A stretch of 64,000 nt of DNA from Nocardioides ganghwensis (GCF_014779655.1 NZ_JACXYX010000001.1:410561-474560), one strand, 5' to 3'. Positions 17,094-26,252 are shown, counted from the stretch's first letter. Translations and numbers: made by a program. Notes: a model not told the origin generated them from the sequence alone.

Positions 17094-17639
17094 CTACTGC
17101 CCCGCGCGGCCGTCGATGCACTCGCGCACCAGGTCGGCGTGGCCGCAGTGGCGGGCGTACTCCTCGATCATGTGCACGACGATGTCGCGCACCTCGGTCG
17201 GCTCCCCGTGCACGTCCACGACCGCGTCGAGGTCGGTGCGCTCCAGCACCTCGCGGGCGTACGCGACCTCCGACTGCCACAGCGCGTGGCTCGCGCGCAC
17301 GAGGTCGTCGTCGACCTCGGGGAAGCTGAAGCCCGCGTCCTCGGCCTCGTCCTGGAACAGCCGCGGGATGTCCGTCCGCGCCTCGATCACCCGGCGGAAC
17401 CAGCTCTGCTCGACCCGCGCCATGTGCCGGACGAGGCCGAGCAGCGAGATGTTGGACGGCGGCACCGCCCTGGTCGCCAGCTGCTCCGCGGTGAGGTCGT
17501 CGCACTTGAGCGCCAGCGTCTGGCGGTAGTGCTCGAGGTAGCCGACCAGGCACTCGCGCTCGCCGCGCGTCGGACCCGTCTGCATCCGCGGGTCCTGGTC
17601 GGTCGGGAGCCACATGCCGTCGTAGCCGGGGTGCGCCAT
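17094..17639 (-). CDS. DinB/DUF664 family protein
   Basis: 181 residues of the DinB-like four-helix fold, related to mycothiol- and bacillithiol-dependent enzymes. The metal-binding type motif is at the C-terminus: VVHMIEEYARHCGHADLVRE. N-terminal WLPTDQDPRMQTGPTRGE and SLLGLVRHMARVEQSWF are family-typical. I chose ATG at 17639 (MAHPGYDG); an upstream TTG at 17651 is less likely. Function unknown; some members transfer thiols. It lies between dapD and the repeat island. Confidence 0.8.
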   Translation of the reverse strand: MAHPGYDGMWLPTDQDPRMQTGPTRGERECLVGYLEHYRQTLALKCDDLTAEQLATRAVPPSNISLLGLVRHMARVEQSWFRRVIEARTDIPRLFQDEAEDAGFSFPEVDDDLVRASHALWQSEVAYAREVLERTDLDAVVDVHGEPTEVRDIVVHMIEEYARHCGHADLVRECIDGRAGQ

Positions 17640-17668
17640 GGGACCACCCAACCGTCCGGCGCCCGGGG

Positions 17669-17823
17669 TGGTCCAGTGGGTTCTGGCGGTCTGCCGCGGT
17701 AGTCCAGTGGGTTCTGGCGGTCTGCCGCGGTAGTCCAGTGGGTTCTGGCGGTCTGCCGCGGTAGTCCAGTGGGTTCTGGCGGTCTGCCGCGGTAGTCCAG
17801 TGGGTTCTGGCGGTCTGCCGCGG
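17669..17823. repeat. Five head-to-tail copies of a 31-bp unit
   Basis: Units at 17669, 17700, 17731, 17762 and 17793, each 31 bases, reading TAGTCCAGTGGGTTCTGGCG then GTCTGCCGCGG. The first differs only in its second base; the others are identical. There are no spacers. The core GGTAGTCCAGTGGG recurs in inverted orientation further along and again beyond the next gene. Confidence 0.95.
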
Positions 17824-17878
17824 TGGTTCTCCAGCGGGCAACGGTCGCGTACGGCGGCGCCCGAAGCCCGCCACTGTC

Positions 17879-17938
17879 CACTGGACTACCCCCGTTGGCG
17901 CGGCGACCACGGCGAGCCACTTCCCACTGGACTACCCC
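17879..17938. repeat. Two inverted copies of the repeat core (CCACTGGACTACCCC)
   Basis: Copies at about 17879-17893 and 17924-17938 are the reverse complement of the core in the 31-bp array, separated by unrelated sequence. With the array they fill the 383-base gap 17640-18022, which otherwise holds no gene that I can support. Confidence 0.85.
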
Positions 17939-18022
17939 GCGGACCGCAGCAGCACCTGCCCGTCCGGTGATTGCCCTGTGGACGAGCACCGCGAGGGTCT
18001 CTGGCGGGGGAAGGGTCGTCAC

Positions 18023-19060
18023 ATGTACGTCCCGCAGCCCTTCCACCCCCGCCGTCCGGGCCTTGTCGCGCCGGTGAAGATCGACCCTTCTGGCCGAGCC
18101 GGCCCGACGCGCGGTCAGTCGCGCGGGCGGAGGTGGCGTACGACGACGCGGGGGTTGGTGGTGCCGTCCGACCTCGTCGTCTCCACGCAGCAGCGAACCC
18201 TGGAGGCGAGTGCGGTTCTTCACGGCGGCGAGGCGGTCACGGGGTGGGCAGCGTTGGACTGGCAGGGTGCCCGATGGTTCGACGGGACCTCGGGCGGGGT
18301 CGAGAACAACGACGTACCACTCGTCGCGCGCCGGCACCTGCTCAGGCAACCGGGGTTCTCGGTGAGCCAGGAGTTCCTGGACCCGCGGGAGATCCTGACC
18401 GTCGACGGCCTTCCCATCACACCGGCGGTCCGTTCGGTCGTGTTTGAGGTGCGCCGTGCAGCCAACCTCGGTGACGCGGTCGTGGCACTCGACATGGCCT
18501 GCTATTCCGACCTGGTCAGCATCGCGGAGGTCTCGTCGTACGTCTCGCAGCTCGGTCCGGTGACGGGGATCCAGCAGGCACGTGACGCTCTGGCCGAGGC
18601 AGACGAGAACTCCTGGTCGCCACGTGAGTCGCAGATGAGAGGCGTATGGACCCGCCGGGCGGGCCTCGCCAGGCCGCTGTGCAACGCGCCCCTCTTCACG
18701 ACCGACGGCCGCCACATCGGCACGCCGGACCTCGTCGATCCGCACATCGGGTTGCTCGGGCTCTACAACGGCCGTGACCACTTGACGCTCGTCGGAGCGT
18801 CGAACGATCGAGACAAGGAGGCGGCGTACCGCGACCTTGGCCTCGAGACGGTCACCATGCTGGCCACCGACTGGTACGACCTCGGTGGATTCGTCGAGCG
18901 CGCGCACCAGGCGGCGCGTCGAGCGCGCGCCCAGCACGACGTCCGACGGTGGACGCTGACCCCGCCGCCCGGCTGGGTCTCGACCTCGACGGTGGCGCTC
19001 CGCCGTGCGCTCACCGCAGATCAGCGGCGACGCTACTTGCGCTACCGCTTGGCGAGCTGA
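18023..19060 (+). CDS. AbiEi/DUF559-like protein with degenerate nuclease domain
   Basis: 345 residues from ATG 18023. The N-terminal 40 residues are basic and may be disordered. The middle (about 45-170) resembles the domain found in AbiEi-type antitoxin and DUF559 proteins (AVTGWAALDWQGARWFDG, VDGLPITPAVRSVVFEVRRA). The C-terminal part (about 200-300) resembles a Vsr/DUF559 PD-(D/E)xK nuclease: ESQMRGVWTRRAG, then GTPDLVD, then GLLGLYNGRDHL. The Glu of the usual E-Y-D-G motif is Leu here. The gene is less GC-rich at third positions than its neighbours and is flanked on both sides by the same repeat family. Function unknown; it may be a relic or a non-cutting regulator. Confidence 0.6.
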   Translation: MYVPQPFHPRRPGLVAPVKIDPSGRAGPTRGQSRGRRWRTTTRGLVVPSDLVVSTQQRTLEASAVLHGGEAVTGWAALDWQGARWFDGTSGGVENNDVPLVARRHLLRQPGFSVSQEFLDPREILTVDGLPITPAVRSVVFEVRRAANLGDAVVALDMACYSDLVSIAEVSSYVSQLGPVTGIQQARDALAEADENSWSPRESQMRGVWTRRAGLARPLCNAPLFTTDGRHIGTPDLVDPHIGLLGLYNGRDHLTLVGASNDRDKEAAYRDLGLETVTMLATDWYDLGGFVERAHQAARRARAQHDVRRWTLTPPPGWVSTSTVALRRALTADQRRRYLRYRLAS

Positions 19061-19101
19061 GGCTCGCAGCGGAGTTCGTGGCTGCTGGCCCTGTCAGCTG
19101 G

Positions 19102-19239
19102 GGTAGTCCAGCGGGTTCTGGCTCTCGAGCGGGATAGTCCAGTGAGGAGTGGCTGGCCATAGCCCAATCCGACAGCCACTACCCACTGGACTACCCGCCG
19201 CTGCCCAATCCGACAGCCACTACCCACTGGACTACCCCG
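19102..19239. repeat. Right-hand cluster of the repeat core, including a 35-bp direct repeat
   Basis: Two plus-oriented cores (about 19102 and 19131, diverged) are followed by two copies of a 35-base sequence at 19162-19196 and 19203-19237. Each 35-mer starts GCCCAATCCGACAGCCACTA and ends in the inverted core CCCACTGGACTACCC. Plus-oriented cores therefore face inverted ones, as on the left side of the island. Confidence 0.9.
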
Positions 19240-19361
19240 CGGCGCCCCCGCGGCGCCCCCGCGGCGCCCCCGCGGCGCCCCCGCGGCGCCCCCACTGGAC
19301 TACCCCGCGGCGCCCCCGGGGCGCCCCCGCGGCGCCCCCGCGGCGCCCCCGCGGCGCCCCC
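19239..19361. repeat. Ten 11-bp GC-only units (GCGGCGCCCCC) interrupted by one repeat core
   Basis: Units run 19239-19293 (five) and 19307-19361 (five; the second of these reads GGGGCGCCCCC). Between them sits ACTGGACTACCCC at 19294-19306, the same core as in the flanking clusters. The sequence contains only G and C apart from the core, and each unit contains the palindrome GGCGCC. It lies just upstream of the ileS promoter. Confidence 0.93.
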
Positions 19362-19422
19362 GCCACCCCGCGCCGGGGCACCTTCGCCCGGAATGGATTG
19401 GCGCGCCCGCTCGCGCCCGCCG

Positions 19423-19428
19423 TACGAT
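19423..19428 (+). promoter_or_regulatory. Candidate -10 box TACGAT for the ileS leader
   Basis: TACGAT fits TAnnnT and would start transcription near 19435, just before the T-box elements. A weak TTGGCG at 19398-19403 is 19 bases upstream. Confidence 0.4.
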
Positions 19429-19434
19429 CGCCGC

Positions 19435-19649
19435 AGGCGCTTGAGCCGTCATCAGCGGCGAGCCTCGGGAAGAACGGGTACGGCGATCCGGCCGCCACCT
19501 CACTAGACCCCGACGGGTACGGCCCGACACAGCCGGAACGAAGCGGTCGTCTCCCCGCCGGGGAGCGGCAAGCGAGGTGGTACCGCGGTCTGCAGATCGT
19601 CCTCGTGGTGAAGACCCGAGACGTACGACGCACCGCGAGGAGCACCCAG
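19435..19649 (+). ncRNA. T-box riboswitch leader of ileS, translational type
   Basis: The diagnostic T-box sequence GGTGGTACCGCGG is at 19576-19588; its TGGT would pair with the 3' end of uncharged tRNA. A small hairpin GCCG-TCATCAG-CGGC at 19445-19459 displays ATC (19451-19453), an Ile codon, as a candidate specifier in a very short stem I. Downstream, CCTCGTGGTG (19610-19619 region) can pair with CACCGCGAGG (19631-19640), which contains the ribosome binding site. Uncharged tRNA-Ile should favour the alternative pairing and free the site. Actinobacterial ileS genes are known for translational T-boxes with short stem I. Confidence 0.85.
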
Positions 19650-22600
19650 ATGGCCTACCCCAAGGTCTCGCACACCGACGCCACGACCGTCGCCAGCAGC
19701 CCGCGCTTCCCCGCGATCGAGGAGGCGGTGCTCGCCTACTGGGAGTCCGACGACACCTTCCGCGCGAGCGTCGAGCAGCGCGACGGCGGGCAGGACGGCG
19801 CCAACGAGTTCGTCTTCTACGACGGCCCGCCGTTCGCCAACGGCCTGCCGCACTACGGCCACCTGCTCACCGGCTACGTCAAGGACCTCATCCCGCGCTA
19901 CCAGACGATGCGCGGCAAGCGCGTCGAGCGCCGCTTCGGCTGGGACACCCACGGCCTGCCCGCCGAGCTCGAGGCGATGCGCCTCAACGGCATCAAGACC
20001 ACCGACGAGATCGTCGAGCTGGGCATCGAGAAGTTCAACGAGGCCTGCCGCCAGTCCGTCCTGAAGTACACCGGCGAGTGGCGCGACTACGTCACCCGCC
20101 AGGCGCGCTGGGTCGACTTCGACAACGACTACCGCACCATGAACCCCGAGTTCATGGAGTCGGTCATCTGGGCCTTCAAGCAGCTGCACGACAAGGGCCT
20201 GGTCTACGAGGGCTTCCGCGTGCTGCCCTACTGCTGGCAGGACGAGACGCCGCTGTCCAACCACGAGCTGCGGATGGACGACGACGTCTACCAGATGCGG
20301 CAGGACCCGGCCGTCACCGTCGGCTACGACGTCACGTCCGACGGCCCGTTCAAGGGCGTCAAGGTCCTCGTCTGGACGACGACCCCCTGGACCCTGCCGT
20401 CCAACCTCGCGGTCATGGTCGGCGAGGACATCGACTACGTCGTGGTGGAGTCCGACGGCCCGACCGGCAGCCCGGAGCGCTACCTCATCGCCGAGGCCCG
20501 CCTTGCGTCGTACGCCCGCGAGCTGGGCGAGGAGCCCGAGGTCACCTGGCGCGGCACGGGCACCGACCTCGTCGGCCTGGAGTACGCCCCGCCGTTCTCC
20601 TACTACGCCGGCCACGAGCGTGCGTTCCGGCTCGTGCCCGCCGAGTTCGTCACGACCACGGACGGCACCGGGCTGGTGCACACTGCCGGCGCCTTCGGTG
20701 AGGACGACAAGGTCGTCACAGACCGCGAGGGCATCGAGGCGGTCATGCCGGTCGGCAAGGACGGCCGCTTCACCTTCCCCGTCACCGACTACGAGGGCAT
20801 GCAGGTCTTCGACGCCAACCTGCAGATCATCGACCACCTCAAGGCCGCGACCCGACCCCCGCGGGTCGAGCAGGGCGAGGAACGAGCCCGTGTCGAGACC
20901 AAGGGCACCGGCTCCGTCACCCCGGGCACCGTGCTCGTGCGCCGCGAGACGTACGACCACTCCTACCCGCACTGCTGGCGCTGCCGGCAGCCGCTGATCT
21001 ACAAGGGCGTCTCGTCGTGGTTCGTCGAGGTGACCAAGGTCAAGGAGCGCCTGATGGCGCTCAACCAGGACATCCGGTGGGTGCCCGACCACATCAAGGA
21101 CGGCCAGTTCGGCAAGTGGCTGGAGAACGCCCGCGACTGGTCGATCACCCGCAACCGCTTCTGGGGCAGCCCGGTGCCGGTGTGGAAGTCCGACGACGAG
21201 CACTACCCGCGCGTCGACGTCTACGGCTCCTTCGAGGAGATCGAGCGCGACTTCGGCACGCTGCCGCGCGACAAGGACGGCAACCCGGACCTGCACCGGC
21301 CGTTCGTCGACGAGCTGACCCGCCCGAACCCCGACGACCCGACCGGGAAGTCCACGATGCGCCGCGTCACCGACGTCCTCGACGTGTGGTTCGACTCGGG
21401 CTCGATGAGCTTCGCTCAGGTGCACTACCCGTTCGAGAACAAGGACTGGTTCGAGCACCACTTCCCCGGCGACTTCATCGTCGAGTACATCGGCCAGACC
21501 CGCGGCTGGTTCTACACGATGCACGTCCTGGCGGGAGCGATCTTCGACCGCCCCGCGTTCTCGACCTGCCTGAGCCACGGCATCGTGCTCGGCAACGACG
21601 GCCAGAAGATGTCCAAGTCGCTGCGCAACTACCCCGACGTGCGCGAGGTCTTCGACCGCGACGGCGCCGACGCGATGCGCTGGTTCCTCATGTCGAGCCC
21701 GATCCTGCGCGGCGGCAACCTCGTCGTCACCGAGCAGGGCATCCGCGACTCGGTGCGGCAGGTGCTGATCCCGCTGTGGAACAGCTGGTCGTTCTTCAGC
21801 CTGTACGCCAACGCGGCGAAGGGCGGCGAGGGACACGACGCCCGCTGGCGCACCGACAGCGCGCACCCGATGGACCGCTACATCCTGGCCAAGCTGCGCG
21901 ACTACGTCGCCGCGATGACCGACCAGCTCGACAACTACGAGGTGGCCGCGGCGTGCGACTCGACGCGCGGCTTCCTCGACGTGCTGACCAACTGGTACAT
22001 CCGCCGCTCCCGCGACCGCTTCTGGGACGAGGACGCCGACGCGTTCGACACCCTCTACACGGTGCTCGAGGTGGTCTGCCGGGTCACCGCCCCGCTGATG
22101 CCGCTGACCACCGAGGAGGTCTGGCGCGGCCTGACGGGTGAGCGGTCGGTGCACCTCACCGACTGGCCGGCCGCCGAGAGCCTGCCCGCCGACGACGCGC
22201 TGGTCGCCTCGATGGACACGGTCCGCGACGTCTGCTCCGCCGGCTCGGCGCTGCGCAAGGCCGCCAACCTGCGCAACCGCCTGCCGCTGTCCGGGCTGAC
22301 CGTCGTGAGCGACGCCGACCTCACCGGGTTCGAGTCGCTGGTCGCCGACGAGCTCAACCTCAAGGCCGTCACCCTGCTCGCGGCCGACGCGCCCGAGGCG
22401 GAGTCGTACGGCGTCTCGCAGCGCCTGACCGTCAACGCCCGCGCCGCCGGGCCGCGGCTCGGCAAGGACGTCCAGCTCGCGATCAAGGGCTCGAAGTCGG
22501 GTGACTGGTCGGTCGCCGAGGACGGCACCGTCACCGCCGGCGGTCTCGCGCTGGTCGAGGGGGAGTACTCCCTCGAGACCGTCGCCGGGTCGTCCGACGA

Positions 22601-22892
22601 CGACGCGGCGATCGGCATGCTGCCGCGCGGCGGCTTCGTCGTGCTCGACACCGCTGTCACACCTGAGCTCGAGGCCGAGGGCACCGCCCGCGACCTGGTG
22701 CGCGCGGTCCAGCAGGCCCGCAAGGACGCCGGCCTCCAGGTCAGCGACCGCATCTCGCTCACGCTCGCCGGACCGGAGGAGACACTCGCCGCCGCCCGGA
22801 CCCACGAGGCCCTGATCGCCGAGGAGACGCTGGCGACGGCGGTCGCGTACGCCGCGGCGCCCGAGGTGGGTGTCGAGGTCGCCCGCGCCTGA
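19650..22892 (+). CDS. ileS: Isoleucyl-tRNA synthetase
   Basis: 1080 residues; charges tRNA-Ile. The HIGH motif appears as HYGH in [16 protein letters not shown] and the KMSKS motif as [13 protein letters not shown]. Between them is the CP1 editing domain ([12 protein letters not shown]). The anticodon-binding domain contains [14 protein letters not shown]. The HYGH variant and overall length fit the eukaryote-like IleRS class found in actinobacteria, a class associated with low mupirocin sensitivity. ATG 19650 sits 9 bases after GCGAGGAG, which is inside the T-box sequestrator; the frame is open to 19149 only because the upstream repeats lack stops. Confidence 0.96.
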   Translation: MAYPKVSHTDATTVASSPRFPAIEEAVLAYWESDDTFRASVEQRDGGQDGANEFVFYDGPPFANGLPHYGHLLTGYVKDLIPRYQTMRGKRVERRFGWDTHGLPAELEAMRLNGIKTTDEIVELGIEKFNEACRQSVLKYTGEWRDYVTRQARWVDFDNDYRTMNPEFMESVIWAFKQLHDKGLVYEGFRVLPYCWQDETPLSNHELRMDDDVYQMRQDPAVTVGYDVTSDGPFKGVKVLVWTTTPWTLPSNLAVMVGEDIDYVVVESDGPTGSPERYLIAEARLASYARELGEEPEVTWRGTGTDLVGLEYAPPFSYYAGHERAFRLVPAEFVTTTDGTGLVHTAGAFGEDDKVVTDREGIEAVMPVGKDGRFTFPVTDYEGMQVFDANLQIIDHLKAATRPPRVEQGEERARVETKGTGSVTPGTVLVRRETYDHSYPHCWRCRQPLIYKGVSSWFVEVTKVKERLMALNQDIRWVPDHIKDGQFGKWLENARDWSITRNRFWGSPVPVWKSDDEHYPRVDVYGSFEEIERDFGTLPRDKDGNPDLHRPFVDELTRPNPDDPTGKSTMRRVTDVLDVWFDSGSMSFAQVHYPFENKDWFEHHFPGDFIVEYIGQTRGWFYTMHVLAGAIFDRPAFSTCLSHGIVLGNDGQKMSKSLRNYPDVREVFDRDGADAMRWFLMSSPILRGGNLVVTEQGIRDSVRQVLIPLWNSWSFFSLYANAAKGGEGHDARWRTDSAHPMDRYILAKLRDYVAAMTDQLDNYEVAAACDSTRGFLDVLTNWYIRRSRDRFWDEDADAFDTLYTVLEVVCRVTAPLMPLTTEEVWRGLTGERSVHLTDWPAAESLPADDALVASMDTVRDVCSAGSALRKAANLRNRLPLSGLTVVSDADLTGFESLVADELNLKAVTLLAADAPEAESYGVSQRLTVNARAAGPRLGKDVQLAIKGSKSGDWSVAEDGTVTAGGLALVEGEYSLETVAGSSDDDAAIGMLPRGGFVVLDTAVTPELEAEGTARDLVRAVQQARKDAGLQVSDRISLTLAGPEETLAAARTHEALIAEETLATAVAYAAAPEVGVEVARA

Positions 22893-22930
22893 TCGGAGGT
22901 GACTGGCCGACGGGCTGGTTGGATGGGGCC

Positions 22931-23989
22931 ATGACCCACCTCGACCTGTCCGCGGACGTCGTCACGCTGACCCAGCAGCTCGTCGACATCTTCTCCGTCA
23001 GCCACGAGGAGCAGGAGATCGCCGACGCCGTCGAGACGGCGCTGTCCGCGCTGCCCCACCTCACCGTCACCCGCCGGGGCCACACCCTCGTCGCGCGTAC
23101 GGACCTCGGGCGCGGCGAACGGGTCGTGGTCGCTGGTCACCTCGACACCGTGCCGCTCAACGACAACCTGCCCTCCCGCCTCGAGGACGGCGTCCTGCAC
23201 GGGCTCGGCAGCTGCGACATGAAGGGCGGCGACGCGGTGATGCTCAAGCTCGCCGCCGACGTGACCGAGCCCAACCGCGACCTCACCTTCGTGTTCTACG
23301 AGGCCGAGGAGGTCGACTCGGTCCACAACGGGCTGCGCAAGCTGACCGTCAGCGACCCCGACCTCCTCGAGGCCGACTTCGCGATCCTCATGGAGCCCAG
23401 CAACGCCTCGGTCGAGGCCGGCTGCCAGGGCACGATGCGGGTCGACGTACGCACCACGGGCGAGCGCTCGCACAGCGCGCGCAGCTGGAAGGGTGTCAAC
23501 GCCATCCACCTCGCCGCTCCCGTGCTCGCCCGGCTCAACGACTACGTCGCGCGGCAGCCCGAGATCGACGGCCTGACCTACCACGAGGGCCTCAACGCCA
23601 CCGGCATCCGCGGCGGAGTCGCCGGCAACGTGATCCCCGACGAGTGCGTCGTCGAGGTCAACTTCCGCTTCGCCCCCGACCGCAGCGAGGCCGATGCCGA
23701 GGCGTACGTCCGCGAGTTCTTCGAGGGCTACGACGTGACGGTGACCGACATGGCCGCGGGCGCGATGCCCGGCCTCGACCGGCCCGCCGCCAAGGCCTTC
23801 GTCGAGGCCGTCGGCGGCGACGTCGCGCCGAAGTTCGGCTGGACCGACGTCGCGCAGTTCACCAAGCTCGGCATCCCCGCGGTCAACTTCGGCCCCGGCG
23901 ACCCGATGTTCGCGCACAAGCAGGACGAGCACGTCCCCACCGAGCACATCGAGCGCTGCGAGCGGATCCTCAAGGCGTGGCTGGCATGA
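22931..23989 (+). CDS. dapE: Succinyl-diaminopimelate desuccinylase (DapE)
   Basis: 352 residues, an M20 family zinc hydrolase that releases succinate to give LL-diaminopimelate. Metal-site motifs: AGHLDTVP (His about 70), GSCDMKGGD, the catalytic EAEEVD pair, and the C-terminal His in FAHKQDEHVP. The lid/dimerisation domain lies at about 170-285 (GERSHSARSWKGVNAIH). The ATG follows TTGGAT by 6 bases, so it may be leaderless. The stop overlaps the LOG gene start (ATGA). Confidence 0.9.
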   Translation: MTHLDLSADVVTLTQQLVDIFSVSHEEQEIADAVETALSALPHLTVTRRGHTLVARTDLGRGERVVVAGHLDTVPLNDNLPSRLEDGVLHGLGSCDMKGGDAVMLKLAADVTEPNRDLTFVFYEAEEVDSVHNGLRKLTVSDPDLLEADFAILMEPSNASVEAGCQGTMRVDVRTTGERSHSARSWKGVNAIHLAAPVLARLNDYVARQPEIDGLTYHEGLNATGIRGGVAGNVIPDECVVEVNFRFAPDRSEADAEAYVREFFEGYDVTVTDMAAGAMPGLDRPAAKAFVEAVGGDVAPKFGWTDVAQFTKLGIPAVNFGPGDPMFAHKQDEHVPTEHIERCERILKAWLA

Positions 23990-24741
23990 AGGATCGCTAC
24001 AAGGGGCCGGTCCTCGAGCGGCGCGGCCAGGTCGAGCCGGGCACGACCGACCAGCGCCTGCTCGACTCCCGGGGCCCGACGGACTGGGTGCACGAGGACC
24101 CGTGGCGTGTCATGCGCATCCAGGCAGAGTTCGTCGAGGGCTTCGGTGCGCTCGCCGAGCTGGGGCCGGCGATCGCGGTCTTCGGCTCTGCCCGCACCCC
24201 CGCCGACCACCCGTTCTACGCGATCGGCGAGCAGGCCGGCCGCAAGCTGGCCGAGGCAGGCTTCGCCGTCATCACCGGCGGCGGCCCGGGGGCGATGGAG
24301 GCTGCCAACAAGGGCGCCTGCGAGGCCGGGGGAGTGAGTGTCGGGCTCGGCATCGAGCTGCCCTTCGAGTCGGGCCTCAACCAGTGGGTCGACAAGGGCA
24401 TCAACTTCCGCTACTTCTTCGCCCGCAAGACGATGTTCGTCAAGTACTCGCAGGGGTTCGTGGTGCTTCCCGGGGGCCTGGGAACCTTCGACGAGCTCTT
24501 CGAGGCGCTCACCCTCGTGCAGACGCAGAAGGTCACGTCCTTCCCGATCGTGCTCATCGGCACGGACTACTGGCAGGGCCTGATCGACTGGCTGCGCGAC
24601 ACCGTGCTCGCCGAGGGCAAGATCAACGCGGGCGACCTCGACATGCTGGTCGTGACCGACGACGTCGACGAGGCCGTGTCGCTGATGGTCGCCGCGCGCG
24701 AGGACCGCTGGCCCGACCCGGCACCGGAGCGTCCCGAATGA
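23986..24741 (+). CDS. LOG family protein (TIGR00730), nucleotide 5'-monophosphate phosphoribohydrolase type
   Basis: 251 residues with the LOG Rossmann fold: AVFGSARTP, ITGGGPGAMEAANKGA and the signature VLPGGLGTFDELFEAL (about 157-172). LOG enzymes split cytokinin riboside monophosphates or related nucleotides into base and ribose phosphate. The N-terminal 55 residues (RRGQVEPGTTDQRLL) are the usual actinobacterial extension. Coupled to dapE by an ATGA overlap and to the DivIVA-like gene by another; dapE-LOG-DivIVA-like order recurs in actinobacteria. Confidence 0.85.
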   Translation: MKDRYKGPVLERRGQVEPGTTDQRLLDSRGPTDWVHEDPWRVMRIQAEFVEGFGALAELGPAIAVFGSARTPADHPFYAIGEQAGRKLAEAGFAVITGGGPGAMEAANKGACEAGGVSVGLGIELPFESGLNQWVDKGINFRYFFARKTMFVKYSQGFVVLPGGLGTFDELFEALTLVQTQKVTSFPIVLIGTDYWQGLIDWLRDTVLAEGKINAGDLDMLVVTDDVDEAVSLMVAAREDRWPDPAPERPE

Positions 24742-25061
24742 TGTGGCTCTTCGCCGTGCTCGTCGTCCTCGCCATGGGAGGCGTCGCGATGATCGCGTCC
24801 GGGCGCGGGGGTTCGATGCCCCCGGCGTACGACGACCGTCCCGACGTCGTGCTCCCCACCGACCGCCCGATCGGGGCGCAGGACCTGCGGACCGTACGGT
24901 TCCCGCTGGCGCTGCGCGGCTACCGGATGTCCGACGTCGACGCCGTGCTCGCCCGGCTGGCCACCGAGCTCGAGGACCGCGCCGAGCGGTCCGACCCGCC
25001 GTCCGAGCCGTCCGACCCGGCCGACCCGTCCGGCTCGTCTGGCGAGCCGTCGCGGGACTAG
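24738..25061 (+). CDS. Membrane-anchored DivIVA-domain protein
   Basis: 107 residues. A single N-terminal membrane helix (2-20) is followed by the DivIVA-type motif VRFPLALRGYRMSDVDAVLARL (about 55-76) and a Pro/Ser/Asp-rich tail. Only the short head motif of DivIVA is present, not the long coiled coil, so it is probably an accessory membrane protein rather than the polar scaffold. ATG overlaps the LOG stop. Confidence 0.8.
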   Translation: MMWLFAVLVVLAMGGVAMIASGRGGSMPPAYDDRPDVVLPTDRPIGAQDLRTVRFPLALRGYRMSDVDAVLARLATELEDRAERSDPPSEPSDPADPSGSSGEPSRD

Positions 25062-25077
25062 GGCAGACTGCCGCGTC

Positions 25078-25500
25078 ATGTCGTTCCCTGTCGTCGTGTG
25101 GATCCTCACGGCCCTGGCCGCCGTGGCGATCGTGCTGACCCGGCTGCGCCTCAGCGGCGACGGCGCGGCCGGCCGGTTCTCGATCAGCCGTCGGCTCCCC
25201 CTCACGCACTTCGTGGCCGGGATGATCGCCCTCGTCCTGTGGCTCGGCGTGCTGCTGTTCCCCGAGGACAGCTTCATCGGCGGACCGCTGATCGGGATCG
25301 CAGCCGTCGCCTTCTGGTGGCTGACCGCCATCTGCGGGCTGCTGATCCTCGCCCGGTGGTTGCCCGCCAAGGGTCGCCACGTCCCCGAGGTGGCCGGGGA
25401 CAGCTGGAGCGACGGGCCGGGCCTGTCCCTCCTCGCCCACCTCGGCATGGTCGTCGGCGTGCTCGTCTTCACCTACGCCTACCTCACCGCAGCCGTCTGA
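25078..25500 (+). CDS. Four-helix membrane protein of unknown function
   Basis: 140 residues with about four membrane helices (4-20, 38-55, 62-90 and 115-135). The charged loop between helices 1 and 2 is LRLSGDGAAGRFSISRR. I do not recognise the family. A CAGACT box lies 8 bases upstream of the ATG. The stop shares a base with the next start (TGATG), so it is coupled to the M14 peptidase gene. Confidence 0.65.
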   Translation: MSFPVVVWILTALAAVAIVLTRLRLSGDGAAGRFSISRRLPLTHFVAGMIALVLWLGVLLFPEDSFIGGPLIGIAAVAFWWLTAICGLLILARWLPAKGRHVPEVAGDSWSDGPGLSLLAHLGMVVGVLVFTYAYLTAAV

Positions 25501-26252
25501 TGGGGCGCGTCCTCGGCGCGTACGCCGTCGCGCTCGCCCTGCTGGCCGGCAGCTGGACGCCGGCCCCCGCGACCGCGGCCGCACCGCCCGAGAGGCCCGC
25601 CGTCGTCGAGGTCCGCACGATCGGCCAGTCGGTCGCGGGACGTCCGATCCGCGCCTGGCGGCTCGGCGAGCCGGGGGAGCGGCGGATCGTGCTGATCTCC
25701 ACGATGCACGGCGACGAGCCGCACACCCGCCGGATCCTCGAGACCCTCCGCGACGGCCGGGCGATCCGCGGCGTGGACCTCTGGGTGGTGCCGACCTACA
25801 ACCCCGACGGCCTGGCCCGCGGCACCCGCCACAACGCGCGCGGGGTCGACCTGAACCGCAACTTCCCGCACCGGTGGAAGGACCTCGACGGCAGGTACGA
25901 GTCGGGGCCGCGACCCGCCAGCGAGCCCGAGACCCGAGCCGTCATGCGCTTCCTCGAGGAGGTCGACCCGCGGCGGGTGCTCAGCTTCCACCAGCCGCTG
26001 CACGGCATCGACACCGACACCAAGGAGCCCGGCTTCGCGCGGCGCCTCGCGCGGGCCCTGCGGCTGCCGCGAACCCGGCTCGACTGCGGCGGGCTGTGCC
26101 ACGGCACGATGACGATGTGGTTCAACCACCGCTTCGCCGGGTCGGCGCTGACGATCGAGTACGGCCCGCGGCCCCCGCGCCACCGGATGACGGTGCAGGC
26201 GCCACGCCAGCTCCTCGGCGTGCTGGGCGCGCACCGCACCCGCGACGACTGA
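25500..26252 (+). CDS. Secreted M14 family zinc carboxypeptidase (murein peptide amidase-like)
   Basis: 250 residues. Signal peptide 1-27 ends in TAAAPP. Zinc ligands are in MHGDEP (His 70, Glu 73) and the later His in LSFHQPLHG. Substrate-binding NPDGLARGTR, then RGVDLNRNFPH, and the catalytic Glu in LTIEYGPR are all present, so it should be active. Closest in layout to short MpaA-like peptidases, which trim wall peptides. It shares an operon with the small membrane protein upstream. Confidence 0.82.
   Translation: MGRVLGAYAVALALLAGSWTPAPATAAAPPERPAVVEVRTIGQSVAGRPIRAWRLGEPGERRIVLISTMHGDEPHTRRILETLRDGRAIRGVDLWVVPTYNPDGLARGTRHNARGVDLNRNFPHRWKDLDGRYESGPRPASEPETRAVMRFLEEVDPRRVLSFHQPLHGIDTDTKEPGFARRLARALRLPRTRLDCGGLCHGTMTMWFNHRFAGSALTIEYGPRPPRHRMTVQAPRQLLGVLGAHRTRDD

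Noticed and set aside
17669..17823. CRISPR array
   Set aside because: The 31-bp units abut directly with no spacers, only five copies exist, and no cas gene is in the window.
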